Both the position numbers and the translations under genes were made by a program. From the NCBI RefSeq assembly GCF_001426375.1, contig NZ_LMEO01000025.1, forward strand, positions 1,226-58,097: 56,872 bases of DNA. The letters are read 5' to 3'. The notes beneath the pieces are model-generated. The model made no database searches and was not told the DNA's origin. It worked only from the letters and a program-made list of their open reading frames with translations. Positions 16,663 through 25,923 of this stretch are shown in pieces. The DNA is from Paenibacillus sp. Root444D2. GTDB lineage: Bacteria; Bacillota; Bacilli; Paenibacillales; NBRC-103111. Position 1 is the stretch's first letter; every line of letters starts with the position of its first letter.

Positions 16663-17298
16663 TTGGCAACAGTTTTACACATCACAGCACATCCCCATGA
16701 CCACCAAACATCATTCAGTATGGCTGTAGGAAAAGCCTTTATTGATACCTATCGGGAAGCCAACCCTAATGATGAAGTCATCCATCTGGACTTGTACAGT
16801 ATTCAATTGCCTCACATTGATGCCGATGTATTCAGCGGGTGGGGGAAATTACGAGGCGGTCAGCAATTCTCAGATTTGAGCAAGGAAGAACAAGCAAAAG
16901 TAGGTCGACTAGGCGAAATAACGGATCAGTTTGTAGCAGCGGATAAATACGTATTTGTTACGCCAATGTGGAATTTCTCATTCCCACCGCTTATGAAAGC
17001 CTATATTGATGCGATTTGTATAGCTGGCAAGACGTTTAAGTACACAGAAACTGGCCCTGTAGGCTTGTTGCCTGACAAAAAAGCGCTGCATATTCAAGCT
17101 AGCGGCGGCGTTTATTCGGAAGGGCCTGCTGCCGCTATGGAAATGGGACATCGTTATTTAAGTGTCATCATGTCATTCTTCGGCATTACAGATTTCCAAG
17201 GACTTTTTGTTGAGGGCATGGCTCAGTCACCTGACAAAGCTCCGCAAATTAAAGAGGATGCGATTAGCCGTGCGCAAGCATTAGCTAAAACGTTCTAG
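16663..17298 (+). CDS. azoR: FMN-dependent NADH-azoreductase
   Basis: A flavodoxin-like quinone/azo reductase of 211 residues. Visible features are the FMN phosphate loop region ([20 protein letters not shown]), [20 protein letters not shown] and the C-terminal [12 protein letters not shown] segment. It reduces quinones and azo compounds with NADH, often in electrophile stress. The start is TTG at 16663, because AAAGGGCGG lies 6 nt upstream and the resulting length equals that of the family. An in-frame ATG at 16624 would add a 13-residue tail not seen in the family. It is transcribed alone. Confidence 0.93.
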   Translation: MATVLHITAHPHDHQTSFSMAVGKAFIDTYREANPNDEVIHLDLYSIQLPHIDADVFSGWGKLRGGQQFSDLSKEEQAKVGRLGEITDQFVAADKYVFVTPMWNFSFPPLMKAYIDAICIAGKTFKYTETGPVGLLPDKKALHIQASGGVYSEGPAAAMEMGHRYLSVIMSFFGITDFQGLFVEGMAQSPDKAPQIKEDAISRAQALAKTF

Positions 17299-17382
17299 CA
17301 AATGATAAAAGAGTCTATCTCAAAAGTAACAAGATAGATGTGTGGGACAGATCCAATTGTTTAAAATAGTGATATTTAAATG

Positions 17383-17427
17383 AAAAAGGAGCTAAGCGGC
17401 TTGAATGTGCTTAGCTCCTTTGTTTTT
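17383..17427. terminator. Terminator downstream of azoR
   Basis: AAAGGAGCTAAGC and GCTTAGCTCCTTT form a 13-bp stem around about 11 nt, with A- and T-runs on either side. It could work in both directions, and its left arm overlaps the transposase remnant on the minus strand. Confidence 0.85.
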
Positions 17428-17547
17428 GACGTCCACCGGCTCGGGCTCGATCATACGTCGAACCGCTAGCGCGCTGCCTTCTTCGCTCTGAAATTTTTCA
17501 CGTGCCTGATTTTTTAAACGCAAATACTTTATGCTCACTTTGACAAG
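17392..17547 (-). pseudogene. Remnant of an IS1182-like transposase
   Basis: A stretch within a short minus-strand frame reads QAREKFQSEEGSALAVRRMI, then EPEPV. It resembles the SEEG...R..EPE.VFG segment of IS1182-family transposases. Neither the catalytic DDE region nor the FGQ.K....FRRF continuation is present, so this is only a scrap of about 50 codons. The rest of the open frame, up to 17697, is not recognisable. Confidence 0.45.
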
Positions 17548-17589
17548 CCAATTTGATCCAAGGTATATGGATTTTTTTACACAGACGCT

Positions 17590-17790
17590 TTTGCTGCAAT
17601 GATGTATTTCATCGTTAGATTCAAGTTGAGGCACATTGCGATTGCTGCATCGATGTTTTACATCGTTAGGAGGGCGAATGGGAGTATAAACTCCCATAAA
17701 AGATTAATGGAACGATGTTTTACATTGTTGCAAGGGAGCTCAATCATCGTTTTCATGCTGTAACGATACTTTTCATCATTGCGTCACAGG
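17590..17790. repeat. Cluster of CGATG hairpins (repeat family 2)
   Basis: The gap between azoR and the metallophosphoesterase gene contains four short dyads spaced about 55-60 bp apart. Examples are ATGATGTATTTCATCGTTA, CGATGTTTTACATCG and AACGATGTTTTACATTGTT, plus AACGATACTTTTCATCATT. The same hairpin appears in each tandem unit at 25,998-26,330. No gene is seen in the rest of the gap. Confidence 0.6.
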
Positions 17791-17937
17791 TCGGCAAACT
17801 CTGCATGTACAGCCTGTCTCTCAGACATCTTTGACTACTTTTTTGACAGCCACTAGTTCAGCAGCGCCTAATGGAGACCTATGGTAATAAAGAGGCTGCC
17901 CGAAAGCAGATACTACTTTTGAAACAGCCCTTGGTAC

Positions 17938-18672
17938 CTATTTCGTCTTTCTCCCGCGATATTGACCCGTTCGCAATTCCAAGATATAGGCGTCCGAATC
18001 TGGCATCCGCTCATCCTTCGCGTGCTGAACAGCGAGTTCAATGTCGTAAGGCACTCGCACATGCTGAAGATTGAACGCTGCGGGCTGTTTGCTGTGGTAA
18101 TTCCCCTCAAGAAGGACATAGGAAGCTTGTGTTAAATCCAGCGGATTTCCTACGCTTCCTGTATTGAAAAGCATTTTACCCTTAAGAATCTGCAAATAGG
18201 CGTTGTGAACATCACCATACCCTGCCACGTCGGCTTGCAAAGGCTCCTCGCACACTTCCGAGGACTCAAACATCGACATACGGCTTTCCATCTGGTCCCA
18301 TGGCTGAATACGTTCATATACGCTTCTTGGCGAAGCATGAAATAACCTCACGAACTTCCCGCTCATCCAAAATTCATAGCAAAAAGGCAGCCCTTTCAAA
18401 TAAGTCAACCGCTCGTGCCCAAGCCTAGTCTGCTGCCAAAGCAAAACCTGATCTTCGGTAGGATTACCGATGAAATCATCCCAGTTTCCCATAATAACCT
18501 TATGGCAAACCTCCCTCACGTGATCAACAACGAGATCCGAATGCGGTCCCTTCCCTACTAAATCCCCTAGACAAATGATCTCCGTAACATGTCGATGCTG
18601 AATATCCTTCATAACCGCTTCGAATGCAGGCATATTACCATGGATATCTGAAATAATGGCTAGTTTCTCCAT
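17938..18672 (-). CDS. Metallophosphoesterase
   Basis: A calcineurin-like phosphoesterase of 244 residues. The metal-binding motifs appear in order: SDIHGN, GDLVGKGP, GNWDD, LFHASP and YGDVHNAY, followed by FNTGSVGNP. It is probably a cytoplasmic phosphatase or phosphodiesterase of the YfcE-like group; the substrate is not known. The start at 18672 is chosen because AGGTGGG lies just upstream and the protein begins directly with MEKLAIISDIHG. The longer frame would run into the preceding gene. It starts 19 nt after the DHODH-like membrane protein gene, so the two are cotranscribed. Confidence 0.88.
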   Translation of the reverse strand: MEKLAIISDIHGNMPAFEAVMKDIQHRHVTEIICLGDLVGKGPHSDLVVDHVREVCHKVIMGNWDDFIGNPTEDQVLLWQQTRLGHERLTYLKGLPFCYEFWMSGKFVRLFHASPRSVYERIQPWDQMESRMSMFESSEVCEEPLQADVAGYGDVHNAYLQILKGKMLFNTGSVGNPLDLTQASYVLLEGNYHSKQPAAFNLQHVRVPYDIELAVQHAKDERMPDSDAYILELRTGQYRGRKTK

Positions 18673-18691
18673 CGACCCACCTGCCTTTATG

Positions 18692-20656
18692 TTAATATTT
18701 TTCGTTACGCGCAATGGATGCTTCTCTCCTACCCGCTCTGCCAACCAAAAACGGATACATCAGATACAATCCAACGACATACAGCAGAACGGCTATATAA
18801 ACAGGCAACAAATGAATGAAGTCCATATAGCCAATGTGAACATGCACCAGAAGTCCGGCCGCAAATCCGGGAAGACCGCCCCAGAGAAACGTCCACCACA
18901 ACCAGCTTTCGCCTTGGTTGACCCCCCATAAAGCGGAGGCTGTAATCGCTACCGCTAATGAAAAGAGCGCTCCGCCGAATCCTGCCCGGTCATGAGCAAT
19001 GAGCGGAATGATGTGATCGTTCCAAGCAGCAAGCTGTTGGACTGTCAGGTCAAGATAGGCTAAATCTGTCGGTACGAACACGGTAGTGATACCTACGAAA
19101 GATATCGTCAAGCCTCCGATTGCTAAACCAAATCCGAGTATAACGAAGCAGCATTGCCCCCACTGCGCTCTGAGCCAAACAGAATCATTCTGCACGCCAG
19201 GCTTCTTACGGGAAGGATAATCTTTCAATTCGCGCAAGGTCAGCAGCAGCATCGGAAGGAGCACGGCCGCAACTGCGGCATGAAGAGGATCAAAATAGCC
19301 ATAGCCGAGATAAAGGAAAAAGCTGCCAAACCCCACCGCACTCGAAGTAACCACCGCAGTTCGCGCCCAGTGAAGCCCGTAGCGCAAGCCATGACGAGCC
19401 AGTTGATAATAAAAGACACCTATCGAAATCATCGTTCCGGCTAAAGTAATGCGGTCATGGGACATGAAATGTATAATATGCCCATTAAAACGATTTATGA
19501 CACTTCGGCTCACGCCAAGAAAAGTTTCGTCGTATGGCAATAGAACGCTTGTGGACGCAATAAGCCATGCGAGCACACCGCCAATCATCATGCCGATACC
19601 CAGCAGGCTCATCCAGCCCCAGTTGGCCCAAAACGAAGGCGGCTGGGGCTCAGCTGTTTGCTTGATGCGATCATGAATGATCGCTTCGTTGATTCGCTTG
19701 GGCAGCCCTGGCCCCGCGTACACCAGACCGCTGTGCAGCTGGACGCTATTTGCTCCGGCTGCCAATAGCTCTAGTGCATCCTGCGGCTTATGAACACTGC
19801 CAGCCGCGACAATCGTGCTCCGCTCGCCGAGCGACTCGCGGAGCAGCCGGACCTGGCTCAGCTGCGCAGTGAGCGCCTCCGCACCGCCGCCGACGCGTTC
19901 GCGGCGGGTGCCCGGCTCGCGCAGCGCTTCGCCGACGACGACACCGCTGATGCTCGCGGCGGTGTCGGCGAGTTCACGCAGCAGCATCCCAATGGGAGTT
20001 GGCTGCGGCAGGTAGAGCAGCAGCGGCTTCCCTGGGGCCGCTGCTTCAGCTATATGGCGTACCTCGCGGAGGTACGCTATGGCTTCATCCGGTGGCCAGC
20101 CTTCGGCGAGGCCATCGATGTAGAACCCCGCCGCGTACGGCGCCAGCTTCGAGAGCAGCTCCTGCTGCTCAAGCAGCGCCTTGCGCGGCGAACTGCCCGG
20201 CATCGGCCGCAGCCGCACGAAGTGCGGCAGGCGATGCCCAGTGCCCTTGCGCAGGCGCTGGACGATTGCATCCGCGCCGTCATTGACATAGCCATCGGGG
20301 TAGATGATGGCCTCACACAAAGCGTCGCACTCGATCGGCGCGTCATTGCGCACTTCTCGGACCGTCACAGGTCCGATCTCGATGAAGCCGAACCCGAACT
20401 GGGCCAGCGCCTTGTGCGCGGTCCCGTGCGGATCAAGCGTGCCGCTGAGGCCGATAGGACATTGAATCGGCACCCCCGCCAGCTCATCCTCGAGGATCGG
20501 CGACAGCTCCATGTGACCCATAGTTTTAATCACGAACGTTCCGCCTGGGACACGGCTTAAACCACCTATGGCATGAAGGGTCAAGTTCCGGGCTATGCGC
20601 CCTGGCAGTCGAAATAGCAACGGACGAAATATCGCGTGATAAGACCAATCAGGCAT
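18692..20656 (-). CDS. DHODH-like barrel fused to a duplicated eight-helix membrane domain
   Basis: A 654-residue protein in two parts. Residues 1 to about 340 resemble class 2 dihydroorotate dehydrogenase: IARNLTLHAIGGLSR, GFGFIEIGPVTVR, and a C-terminal FMN-phosphate site (AGSVHKPQDALELLAAGANS, VQLHSGLVYAGPGLPKRI). The class 2 catalytic segment NxSSPNT and the VKIAPD lysine are not found. The second half is membrane-spanning and made of two similar units. Each has P-x-D, then NGHIIHFMSHDR or NDHIIPLIAHDR, and then a GY-x-D-xx-H motif (GYGYFDPLH, HIGYMDFIH). CAGGAG precedes the ATG by 9 nt. The barrel part (19.8-20.5 kb) is much richer in G+C than the membrane part. Classical pyrimidine synthesis is doubtful; a membrane redox or quinone-linked role is a guess. 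Confidence 0.75.
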   Translation of the reverse strand: MPDWSYHAIFRPLLFRLPGRIARNLTLHAIGGLSRVPGGTFVIKTMGHMELSPILEDELAGVPIQCPIGLSGTLDPHGTAHKALAQFGFGFIEIGPVTVREVRNDAPIECDALCEAIIYPDGYVNDGADAIVQRLRKGTGHRLPHFVRLRPMPGSSPRKALLEQQELLSKLAPYAAGFYIDGLAEGWPPDEAIAYLREVRHIAEAAAPGKPLLLYLPQPTPIGMLLRELADTAASISGVVVGEALREPGTRRERVGGGAEALTAQLSQVRLLRESLGERSTIVAAGSVHKPQDALELLAAGANSVQLHSGLVYAGPGLPKRINEAIIHDRIKQTAEPQPPSFWANWGWMSLLGIGMMIGGVLAWLIASTSVLLPYDETFLGVSRSVINRFNGHIIHFMSHDRITLAGTMISIGVFYYQLARHGLRYGLHWARTAVVTSSAVGFGSFFLYLGYGYFDPLHAAVAAVLLPMLLLTLRELKDYPSRKKPGVQNDSVWLRAQWGQCCFVILGFGLAIGGLTISFVGITTVFVPTDLAYLDLTVQQLAAWNDHIIPLIAHDRAGFGGALFSLAVAITASALWGVNQGESWLWWTFLWGGLPGFAAGLLVHVHIGYMDFIHLLPVYIAVLLYVVGLYLMYPFLVGRAGRREASIARNEKY

Positions 20657-20741
20657 CGATAGGTACTCCTGTATTTGTTTATTTTACCCAGTATACCGCT
20701 TATTCGGCGTCATGCCTACGTCACAGATTGTTGCTATTCCC

Positions 20742-20785
20742 TGTGATTAAAATCACACCGCCTCCATCGTCTTGTTCTCTATACT
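20742..20785 (+). promoter_or_regulatory. Class II Crp/Fnr-type promoter of hmp
   Basis: TGTGATTAAAATCACA (20742-20757) is a perfect TGTGA-N6-TCACA box. TATACT at 20780-20785 is a good -10 with no matching -35. With a start near 20791 the box is centred at about -41.5, the classical position for activation by Crp/Fnr proteins. Confidence 0.75.
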
Positions 20786-20826
20786 AAGGGTATCAAGTTA
20801 ATCTATGTGAAGTGAGGCGTTCCTTT

Positions 20827-22041
20827 ATGTTAAATGAGCAAACCATCCGCGTTATTAAATCTACAGTTCCCGTACTGGAAGTTCACGGTGTAGCGATAAC
20901 CAAACGTTTCTATGAAAAGTTGTTCACAGCACATCCCGAGCTGCTGAATATCTTCAATCATGCGAATCAAAAACAAGGCCGGCAGCAAACAGCACTAGCC
21001 AACGCCGTGTATGCGGCAGCCCTGCATATTGATCGGCTCGAGGCCATTTTGCCTGCTGTGAAACAAATTGCCCATAAGCATCGTAGCCTAGGCGTCAAGG
21101 CGGAGCATTATCCGATTGTCGGCCAACATTTGCTTGCAGCTATCAAAGAAGTGCTGGGCGATGCAGCAACCGATGAAATTCTTCAAGCTTGGGCTGAAGC
21201 CTATGGGGTCATAGCGGATGCTTTCATCGGTATTGAAGCCGAGATGTATGATACATCTGCACAACAACCCGGAGGCTGGAAGGATTTCAGACCGTTCCGA
21301 GTCGAACGCAAAAACAAAGAAAGCGACGTCATCACTTCCTTCTACCTGGCACCCCAAGATGGAGGCGCACTCGCAACATTTGAACCGGGGCAGTATGTGA
21401 GTATCCGAATTCAGATTCCAGGGGAAGAACATACCCATATTCGGCAGTACAGCCTCTCGCATGCACCCGGGGAGATTTACTATCGCATCTCCGTAAAACG
21501 CGAGGATCACAATCCTGCTGTTCCTGCTGGCAAAGCTTCGGTCTATCTGCACAACCAGGTGCAAGAGGGCGATGTGCTGTGGTTGTCCGCGCCTGCTGGC
21601 GATTTTACACTGGATCAAAAGGACACTCGGCCTGTCGTACTTATCAGCGGCGGTGTTGGGCTGACGCCAATGGTCAGTATGCTTCACACCCTTGCAAACA
21701 CGTCACCGAATCGTCAGGTTACTTTTATCCATGCGGCTCAGAACGGTCAGCATCACGCGCTGCGCAGGGAAGTTGAAGAACTCGCCACGTTGCATCCACA
21801 AGTGACTGTTGCCTGGTGCTATGAGCAACCGACGGAAGCTGATGCAGCCGAGCAGGCTTTTCAAAAAACAGGATATATCGATTTGCCATGGCTCCAAAGC
21901 ATTGTTCCGACTGTCGAAGCTAGCTTTTATTTCTGCGGACCCGTACCGTTTATGAAAACAGTGAACCAAGCGCTCCGCGAATGGGGTGTTCCCGACTCAG
22001 ACCGCCACTATGAATTTTTTGGTCCTGCGGGCACTCTGTAA
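20827..22041 (+). CDS. hmp: Flavohemoglobin, nitric oxide dioxygenase
   Basis: A 404-residue cytoplasmic enzyme that oxidises nitric oxide to nitrate with NAD(P)H and O2. The globin domain (1-140) has the proximal histidine His85 in [10 protein letters not shown] and [11 protein letters not shown]. An FAD domain (about 150-260, [11 protein letters not shown] and RQYSLSHAP) follows. The NAD-binding part is [15 protein letters not shown], with [10 protein letters not shown] and a C-terminal HYEFFGP. The ATG at 20827 ([10 protein letters not shown]) matches the family start; one at 20812 lacks a ribosome site. The Crp/Fnr box and the Crp-like gene immediately downstream, on the opposite strand, suggest control by oxygen or NO status. 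Confidence 0.96.
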   Translation: MLNEQTIRVIKSTVPVLEVHGVAITKRFYEKLFTAHPELLNIFNHANQKQGRQQTALANAVYAAALHIDRLEAILPAVKQIAHKHRSLGVKAEHYPIVGQHLLAAIKEVLGDAATDEILQAWAEAYGVIADAFIGIEAEMYDTSAQQPGGWKDFRPFRVERKNKESDVITSFYLAPQDGGALATFEPGQYVSIRIQIPGEEHTHIRQYSLSHAPGEIYYRISVKREDHNPAVPAGKASVYLHNQVQEGDVLWLSAPAGDFTLDQKDTRPVVLISGGVGLTPMVSMLHTLANTSPNRQVTFIHAAQNGQHHALRREVEELATLHPQVTVAWCYEQPTEADAAEQAFQKTGYIDLPWLQSIVPTVEASFYFCGPVPFMKTVNQALREWGVPDSDRHYEFFGPAGTL

Positions 22042-22069
22042 ACGGATTGGTGATCTGATTTCGCCTGTA

Positions 22070-22579
22070 TTATGGTTTTGTGTTCTCCCTCAGTAGACGA
22101 TTCACGGTCTCCCGGCGAAGCCCGATGAACTGACCGATTTCCTCCTGCGTTAGCACGTCTGTCAGCTTCGACGTTCCCAGGTAGTGCCCAAACCAGCGTT
22201 CCAGCTTCTTCAGCTTGACAGCGGGAGCCATTTCGGTCAATTGATCAATACGCTGCTGCATCATGCGCAGTTTATCCTGTAATTGTCGGGCAATCGTGCG
22301 GAAATGCTCCGGGCTGCGCTCCAGCTCCTCGTACCACTGTGCAGCAGGAAGTACCTCTATGTCACTAGTGACAAGCGCTATCGCAGTACCGTAGTAAGGA
22401 CTTGGACTAATGAGCGAATGATGTGGAATGGTCTCGCCAGGCACAATGATATTCACGAGTGTCGTATTCCCATCCTCATGAGCACGGACAATTTTCAACA
22501 GACCGGTTTGGAGCTGGTACAGTGGACCCGTGTCTCCTTGCCGGAATAGGATTTCTCCTTTGTGCAGTTTCATTTTCAT
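22070..22579 (-). CDS. Short Crp/Fnr-family transcriptional regulator
   Basis: A 169-residue protein, well below the usual 210-240. An N-terminal cyclic-nucleotide-fold core (KGEILFRQGDTGPLYQLQTG) leads through a dimer helix (RMMQQRIDQLTEM) to a Crp-type helix-turn-helix (LTQEEIGQFIGLRRETVNRL). The recognition helix carries RETVNR. It matches the RETVxR of proteins that read TGTGA, exactly the half-site upstream of the convergent hmp gene. The protein has no cysteine, so it cannot hold an iron-sulfur cluster like classical Fnr. It might bind heme or another ligand. The missing part is at the N-terminal edge of the sensor domain. Confidence 0.88.
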   Translation of the reverse strand: MKMKLHKGEILFRQGDTGPLYQLQTGLLKIVRAHEDGNTTLVNIIVPGETIPHHSLISPSPYYGTAIALVTSDIEVLPAAQWYEELERSPEHFRTIARQLQDKLRMMQQRIDQLTEMAPAVKLKKLERWFGHYLGTSKLTDVLTQEEIGQFIGLRRETVNRLLRENTKP

Positions 22580-22592
22580 TCTCCTTCATATC

Positions 22593-22631
22593 AAAAAAAG
22601 CGACAGCATTCACCTGCTGATCGCTTTTTTT
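22593..22631 (-). terminator. Terminator of the HPP-like gene
   Basis: AAAAAAAGCGA-CAGCA and TGCTG-TCGCTTTTTTT form a strong hairpin between the stop at 22646 and the Crp-like gene start. It has a U-run in both orientations. Confidence 0.85.
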
Positions 22632-22645
22632 GTATTTGCTAGCTG

Positions 22646-23149
22646 CTAACCAGCTACATCCTCTTTTTTAAACGGCTCCAGCTTCGTGCGAAGCGGCGAA
22701 AGTGCAAGTGACAATCTGGCAACCCAATTAAACTGCTCAACCTTGCCAATGAGCCAAATCGATCCTATCAGCCCCAGGAGTGAAACAAGGACAGCTGCAG
22801 GCAGCGCCCAGAATGCGACTGGATGCGCAAAAAATGGAATGAACGAAACGGCCAAAATCGGGGCTGCGTTCCATTTGAACCACTGGATGAGAGAGATGGT
22901 AAGTATTGCTGTTATGAAAAATGACATTGCGCCGTGACTTATCGCATACATGCTGCTGCCGATTGTCACTGCAATGATAGCACCCATCGTGATGCGTCCT
23001 ATGTCTTTAATTTGGTCCACACGGTGCATAAAAAGAAAGCTGAATGCTCCAAGCGTTGGATAAAACACCATCTTCATTGATGGGAAATGGTAGGAAGCCC
23101 AGTAAGCTCCCATGAGATAGCAGCACATCACTAGTGAACGTAGAAACAT
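22646..23149 (-). CDS. HPP-like integral membrane protein
   Basis: A 167-residue hydrophobic protein with about five membrane segments (for example RITMGAIIAVTIGSSMYAIS and LPAAVLVSLLGLIGSIWLIG) and a short polar tail. The pattern FYPTLGAFSFLFM plus AAPILAVSFIPFFAHP recalls the HPP family (PTLGA/HP(P) motifs), some members of which move nitrite. This match is weak, and FUSC-like aromatic exporters are an alternative. It is a single-gene unit with its own terminator. Its place beside hmp and a Crp-like regulator would suit a nitrogen-oxide link, but that is inference. Confidence 0.45.
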   Translation of the reverse strand: MFLRSLVMCCYLMGAYWASYHFPSMKMVFYPTLGAFSFLFMHRVDQIKDIGRITMGAIIAVTIGSSMYAISHGAMSFFITAILTISLIQWFKWNAAPILAVSFIPFFAHPVAFWALPAAVLVSLLGLIGSIWLIGKVEQFNWVARLSLALSPLRTKLEPFKKEDVAG

Positions 23150-23248
23150 CGTTGGTTCCAGTCCTTTGTTCTCGAATTTTTGGCACTTTTCTCATTGTAC
23201 AAAAGTGACCATCCTTCGGTCAATCATATGGTGTGAATTCCCACTTCC

Positions 23249-24427
23249 TTAGTTCCGATCAACCGAAACCGTTGTCTCCACGAAAAATGTGGCCACCGCA
23301 AAAGATGCCGCCCCAAGCACCGTCGACTTATCGCTCAACTCGCTGAACGCAACTTTCAGCTGCTTGCGCGGATGCGGCAGGGAACGCTTCTCGAGCAGGG
23401 CCAGCAGCGGTTTCATCAGCCATCTTTCGGCACTGGCTAACCGGCCGCCGAGAATGATGTATTCGGGATTATATCCATTAATAATGTTAACCACGCCTAC
23501 ACCGAGATAATAACCAAGGCGCTCAAAAAGCGCGATCACCGTCGGATCTCCGGCTTCGGCTTTGCTCAGCAAAGTCTCTAAATCCACAGCGTCATCGCTA
23601 AGCTCGCGGCGCGCCTGCGTGAAGAGCGCGTGCTCCGACGCATACAGCTCCCAGCAGCCCAAGCTGCCGCAGCTGCATTTGGGCCCGTCGTGCTGGATCG
23701 AGATGTGCCCGATCTCACCAGAGAAGCCGGTCGCCCCGCGGTACAGCTCGCCTTTAATGATGATCCCGGCACCGATCCCGATGCCGATCGACACATACAC
23801 CAGATTCGCTGTGTCCTTACCGGCTCCGAACTGTTTCTCCCCCACAGCTCCTGCGTTCGCTTCATTATCAATAACAACCGGAATGTTGAACGTTTCCTCG
23901 ATTTGCTGCTGCAAAGGCACGTTCTCCCAGCCAAGATTCGGCGCGAACAGCAGATTGCCGCTCTCATCACAAATACCCGGCACTCCGATGCCGATGCCGA
24001 TAATACCGTAGACGCTCTCCGGCGCGCTTTCGATCAGTCCGCGGATGGTCGTTTTTAACAGCTGGACGACCTTTTCGACTGAAGCATTGTCATGCTGCAC
24101 TCTTACTTCGCGGATGATCTTACCGCTTAAATCCGTCAGCACCGCGAGAATATCAGTAACCCCTAGGTCTACCCCGATGGCATAACCAGCCGTCCCATTA
24201 AAAAGCAGCATCATCGGCTTGCGCCCGCCGCTTGATTCACCAACGCCTATCTCTTCGACGACACTGCTCTCGATCAATTCGTTAACAAGACTCGACACTG
24301 TAGCCTTTGTCAGCCCTGTAATTTCTGCAATCCGTGCTCGGGATATTGGAGAATTCGTGCGAATATGGTGTAGTACGATGGATTTATTTATTTTTTTTAC
24401 GAGATTCAAATCGCCTGTTTGCTTCAT
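23249..24427 (-). CDS. xylR: Xylose repressor, ROK family
   Basis: A 392-residue ROK regulator. It has an N-terminal winged helix (ISRARIAEITGLTKATVSSL) followed by a ROK kinase-like fold: AIGVDLGVTDILAVLTDLSG, GIGIGVPGICDESG and VVIDNEANAGAVGE. The zinc motif is CSCGSLGCWE. It represses xylose genes until xylose binds. A GTG at 24439 is possible, but the ATG at 24427 begins the usual MKQTGDLNLVKKINKS. It is divergent from xylA across a 170-bp region with an operator. XylR conventionally also controls itself. Confidence 0.93.
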   Translation of the reverse strand: MKQTGDLNLVKKINKSIVLHHIRTNSPISRARIAEITGLTKATVSSLVNELIESSVVEEIGVGESSGGRKPMMLLFNGTAGYAIGVDLGVTDILAVLTDLSGKIIREVRVQHDNASVEKVVQLLKTTIRGLIESAPESVYGIIGIGIGVPGICDESGNLLFAPNLGWENVPLQQQIEETFNIPVVIDNEANAGAVGEKQFGAGKDTANLVYVSIGIGIGAGIIIKGELYRGATGFSGEIGHISIQHDGPKCSCGSLGCWELYASEHALFTQARRELSDDAVDLETLLSKAEAGDPTVIALFERLGYYLGVGVVNIINGYNPEYIILGGRLASAERWLMKPLLALLEKRSLPHPRKQLKVAFSELSDKSTVLGAASFAVATFFVETTVSVDRN

Positions 24428-24512
24428 GTTTGCCCCCACATTGCTCTAATTGCTTATCGTTCTCTTCTAATGAACTGATTTTAACATGAAAGACATTTTC
24501 ACGCATCAACTA

Positions 24513-24556
24513 AGTTTGTTTAATGAATTTACAAACTATTCATTTGGTGCTATGAT
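24513..24556 (+). promoter_or_regulatory. xylA promoter with overlapping XylR operator
   Basis: -35 TTTACA (24528-24533), a 17-nt spacer and -10 TATGAT (24551-24556). An inverted repeat, AGTTTGT (24513-24519) and ACAAACT (24531-24537), resembles Firmicute xyl operators. Its right arm lies on the -35, so binding would block RNA polymerase. Confidence 0.8.
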
Positions 24557-24598
24557 GACTGCATAAGCATTTATCCCTAATTTATGGAGGCTGAATTC

Positions 24599-25918
24599 AT
24601 GAGCTACTTTGACAACATTCAACCGATTAAGTACGAAGGCCGCGCATCAACGAACCCGCTTTCTTTTAAATTTTATAATCCTGATCAAGTTATTTTAGGC
24701 AAAACCATGCGTGAGCATATGCGTTTTGCAATCGCTTACTGGCATTCTTTTTCCGCTAATGGCTCCGACCCATTCGGCAGCGGCACAGCGATCCGCGCTT
24801 GGGATCAATACTCCGGCCTTGAGCTGGCCAAAGCTCGCGTTGACGCTTGCTTTGAGCTGCTGAACATTCTGGATGTCGACTACTTCGCTTTCCATGACCG
24901 CGATATCGCGCCTGAGGGCAGCACGCTGCAAGAAACGAACAAGAACCTCGACGAGATCGTTGCCCTGATCAAAGACAAAATGAAATCCAGCGGCAAGAAG
25001 CTGCTCTGGAACACAGCTAATATGTTCACTAACCCGCGCTTCGTTCACGGCGCAGCTACGACGAATAATGCGGACGTATTTGCTTACGCTGCTGCCCAAG
25101 TGAAGAAAGCATTAGATCATGCCAAAGAGCTTGGCTCCGAAAACTACGTTTTCTGGGGCGGACGCGAAGGCTACGAGACTCTGCTTAACACGGACCTCGG
25201 CCTGGAGCTTGATAACCTTGCTCGCTTCCTGCACATGGCGGTTGATTATGCCAAAGAAATCGGCTACGACGGTCAATTCCTGATCGAGCCTAAACCAAAA
25301 GAGCCATCCAAGCACCAATACGACTTCGATGCGGCTACGACGCTATCTTTCTTGCAAAAATACGACTTGCTGCCGTATTTCAAATTAAACCTGGAAGCGA
25401 ACCATGCCACGCTTGCTGGTCATACCTTTGAGCACGAGCTTCGCGTCGCGCGCATCAACGGTGTTCTTGGTTCCATCGATGCGAACCAAGGCGACCTGCT
25501 GCTCGGCTGGGATACCGACGAGTTCCCGACAGACCTGTACTCGACGACACTCGCGATGTACGAAATCCTTCTGAACGAAGGCGGCATCGGCCGCGGCGGC
25601 GTGAACTTCGACGCCAAGGTTCGCCGTACTTCCTTCGAGCCTATCGATGTCGTCTACGCCCACATCGCAGGTATGGACGCCTTCGCTCGCGGCTTAGAAG
25701 TCGCTGCCAAATTGATCGAAGACCGCGTATTCGATAACATCCTCGACACGCGCTATGCTTCCTTCAAGTCCGGCATCGGCGCCGACATCGTGTCCGGCAA
25801 AGCGGATTTCAAGACGCTTGAAGCTTATGCGCTTGAGAACAACAGCACCATCGTCAATCAATCCGGTCGTTTGGAATTGATTAAGGCGACGGTTAACCAG
25901 TATCTGATTAACTCTTAA
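24599..25918 (+). CDS. xylA: Xylose isomerase
   Basis: A 439-residue TIM-barrel enzyme that converts D-xylose to D-xylulose. The catalytic His99 and Asp102 are in [13 protein letters not shown]. Further conserved segments are [47 protein letters not shown] and SIDANQGD, which hold the divalent metals. GGAGG lies 9 nt from the ATG; a start at 24584 would place the ribosome site inside the gene. xylB (xylulokinase) does not follow. A terminator ends the transcript, so the kinase must be elsewhere. Confidence 0.97.
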   Translation: MSYFDNIQPIKYEGRASTNPLSFKFYNPDQVILGKTMREHMRFAIAYWHSFSANGSDPFGSGTAIRAWDQYSGLELAKARVDACFELLNILDVDYFAFHDRDIAPEGSTLQETNKNLDEIVALIKDKMKSSGKKLLWNTANMFTNPRFVHGAATTNNADVFAYAAAQVKKALDHAKELGSENYVFWGGREGYETLLNTDLGLELDNLARFLHMAVDYAKEIGYDGQFLIEPKPKEPSKHQYDFDAATTLSFLQKYDLLPYFKLNLEANHATLAGHTFEHELRVARINGVLGSIDANQGDLLLGWDTDEFPTDLYSTTLAMYEILLNEGGIGRGGVNFDAKVRRTSFEPIDVVYAHIAGMDAFARGLEVAAKLIEDRVFDNILDTRYASFKSGIGADIVSGKADFKTLEAYALENNSTIVNQSGRLELIKATVNQYLINS

Positions 25919-25923
25919 TTCGT

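Noticed and set aside
17392..17697. The full 101-residue minus-strand frame as a real gene
   Set aside because: Only the C-terminal half resembles a transposase; the N-terminal half lies over hairpin repeats and there is no ribosome site.
19790..20560. A 256-residue plus-strand frame opposite the DHODH-like gene
   Set aside because: It is rich in Arg and is the mirror of a G+C-rich coding region; the minus-strand frame has clear family motifs and a ribosome site.
23562..24058. Plus-strand frames of 142-149 residues opposite xylR
   Set aside because: They are shadows of the ROK gene, with no start signal or recognisable domain.
24484..24502. TGAAAGACATTTTCA as a cre site upstream of xylA
   Set aside because: It lacks the central CG and lies upstream of the -35 rather than over or after the promoter.
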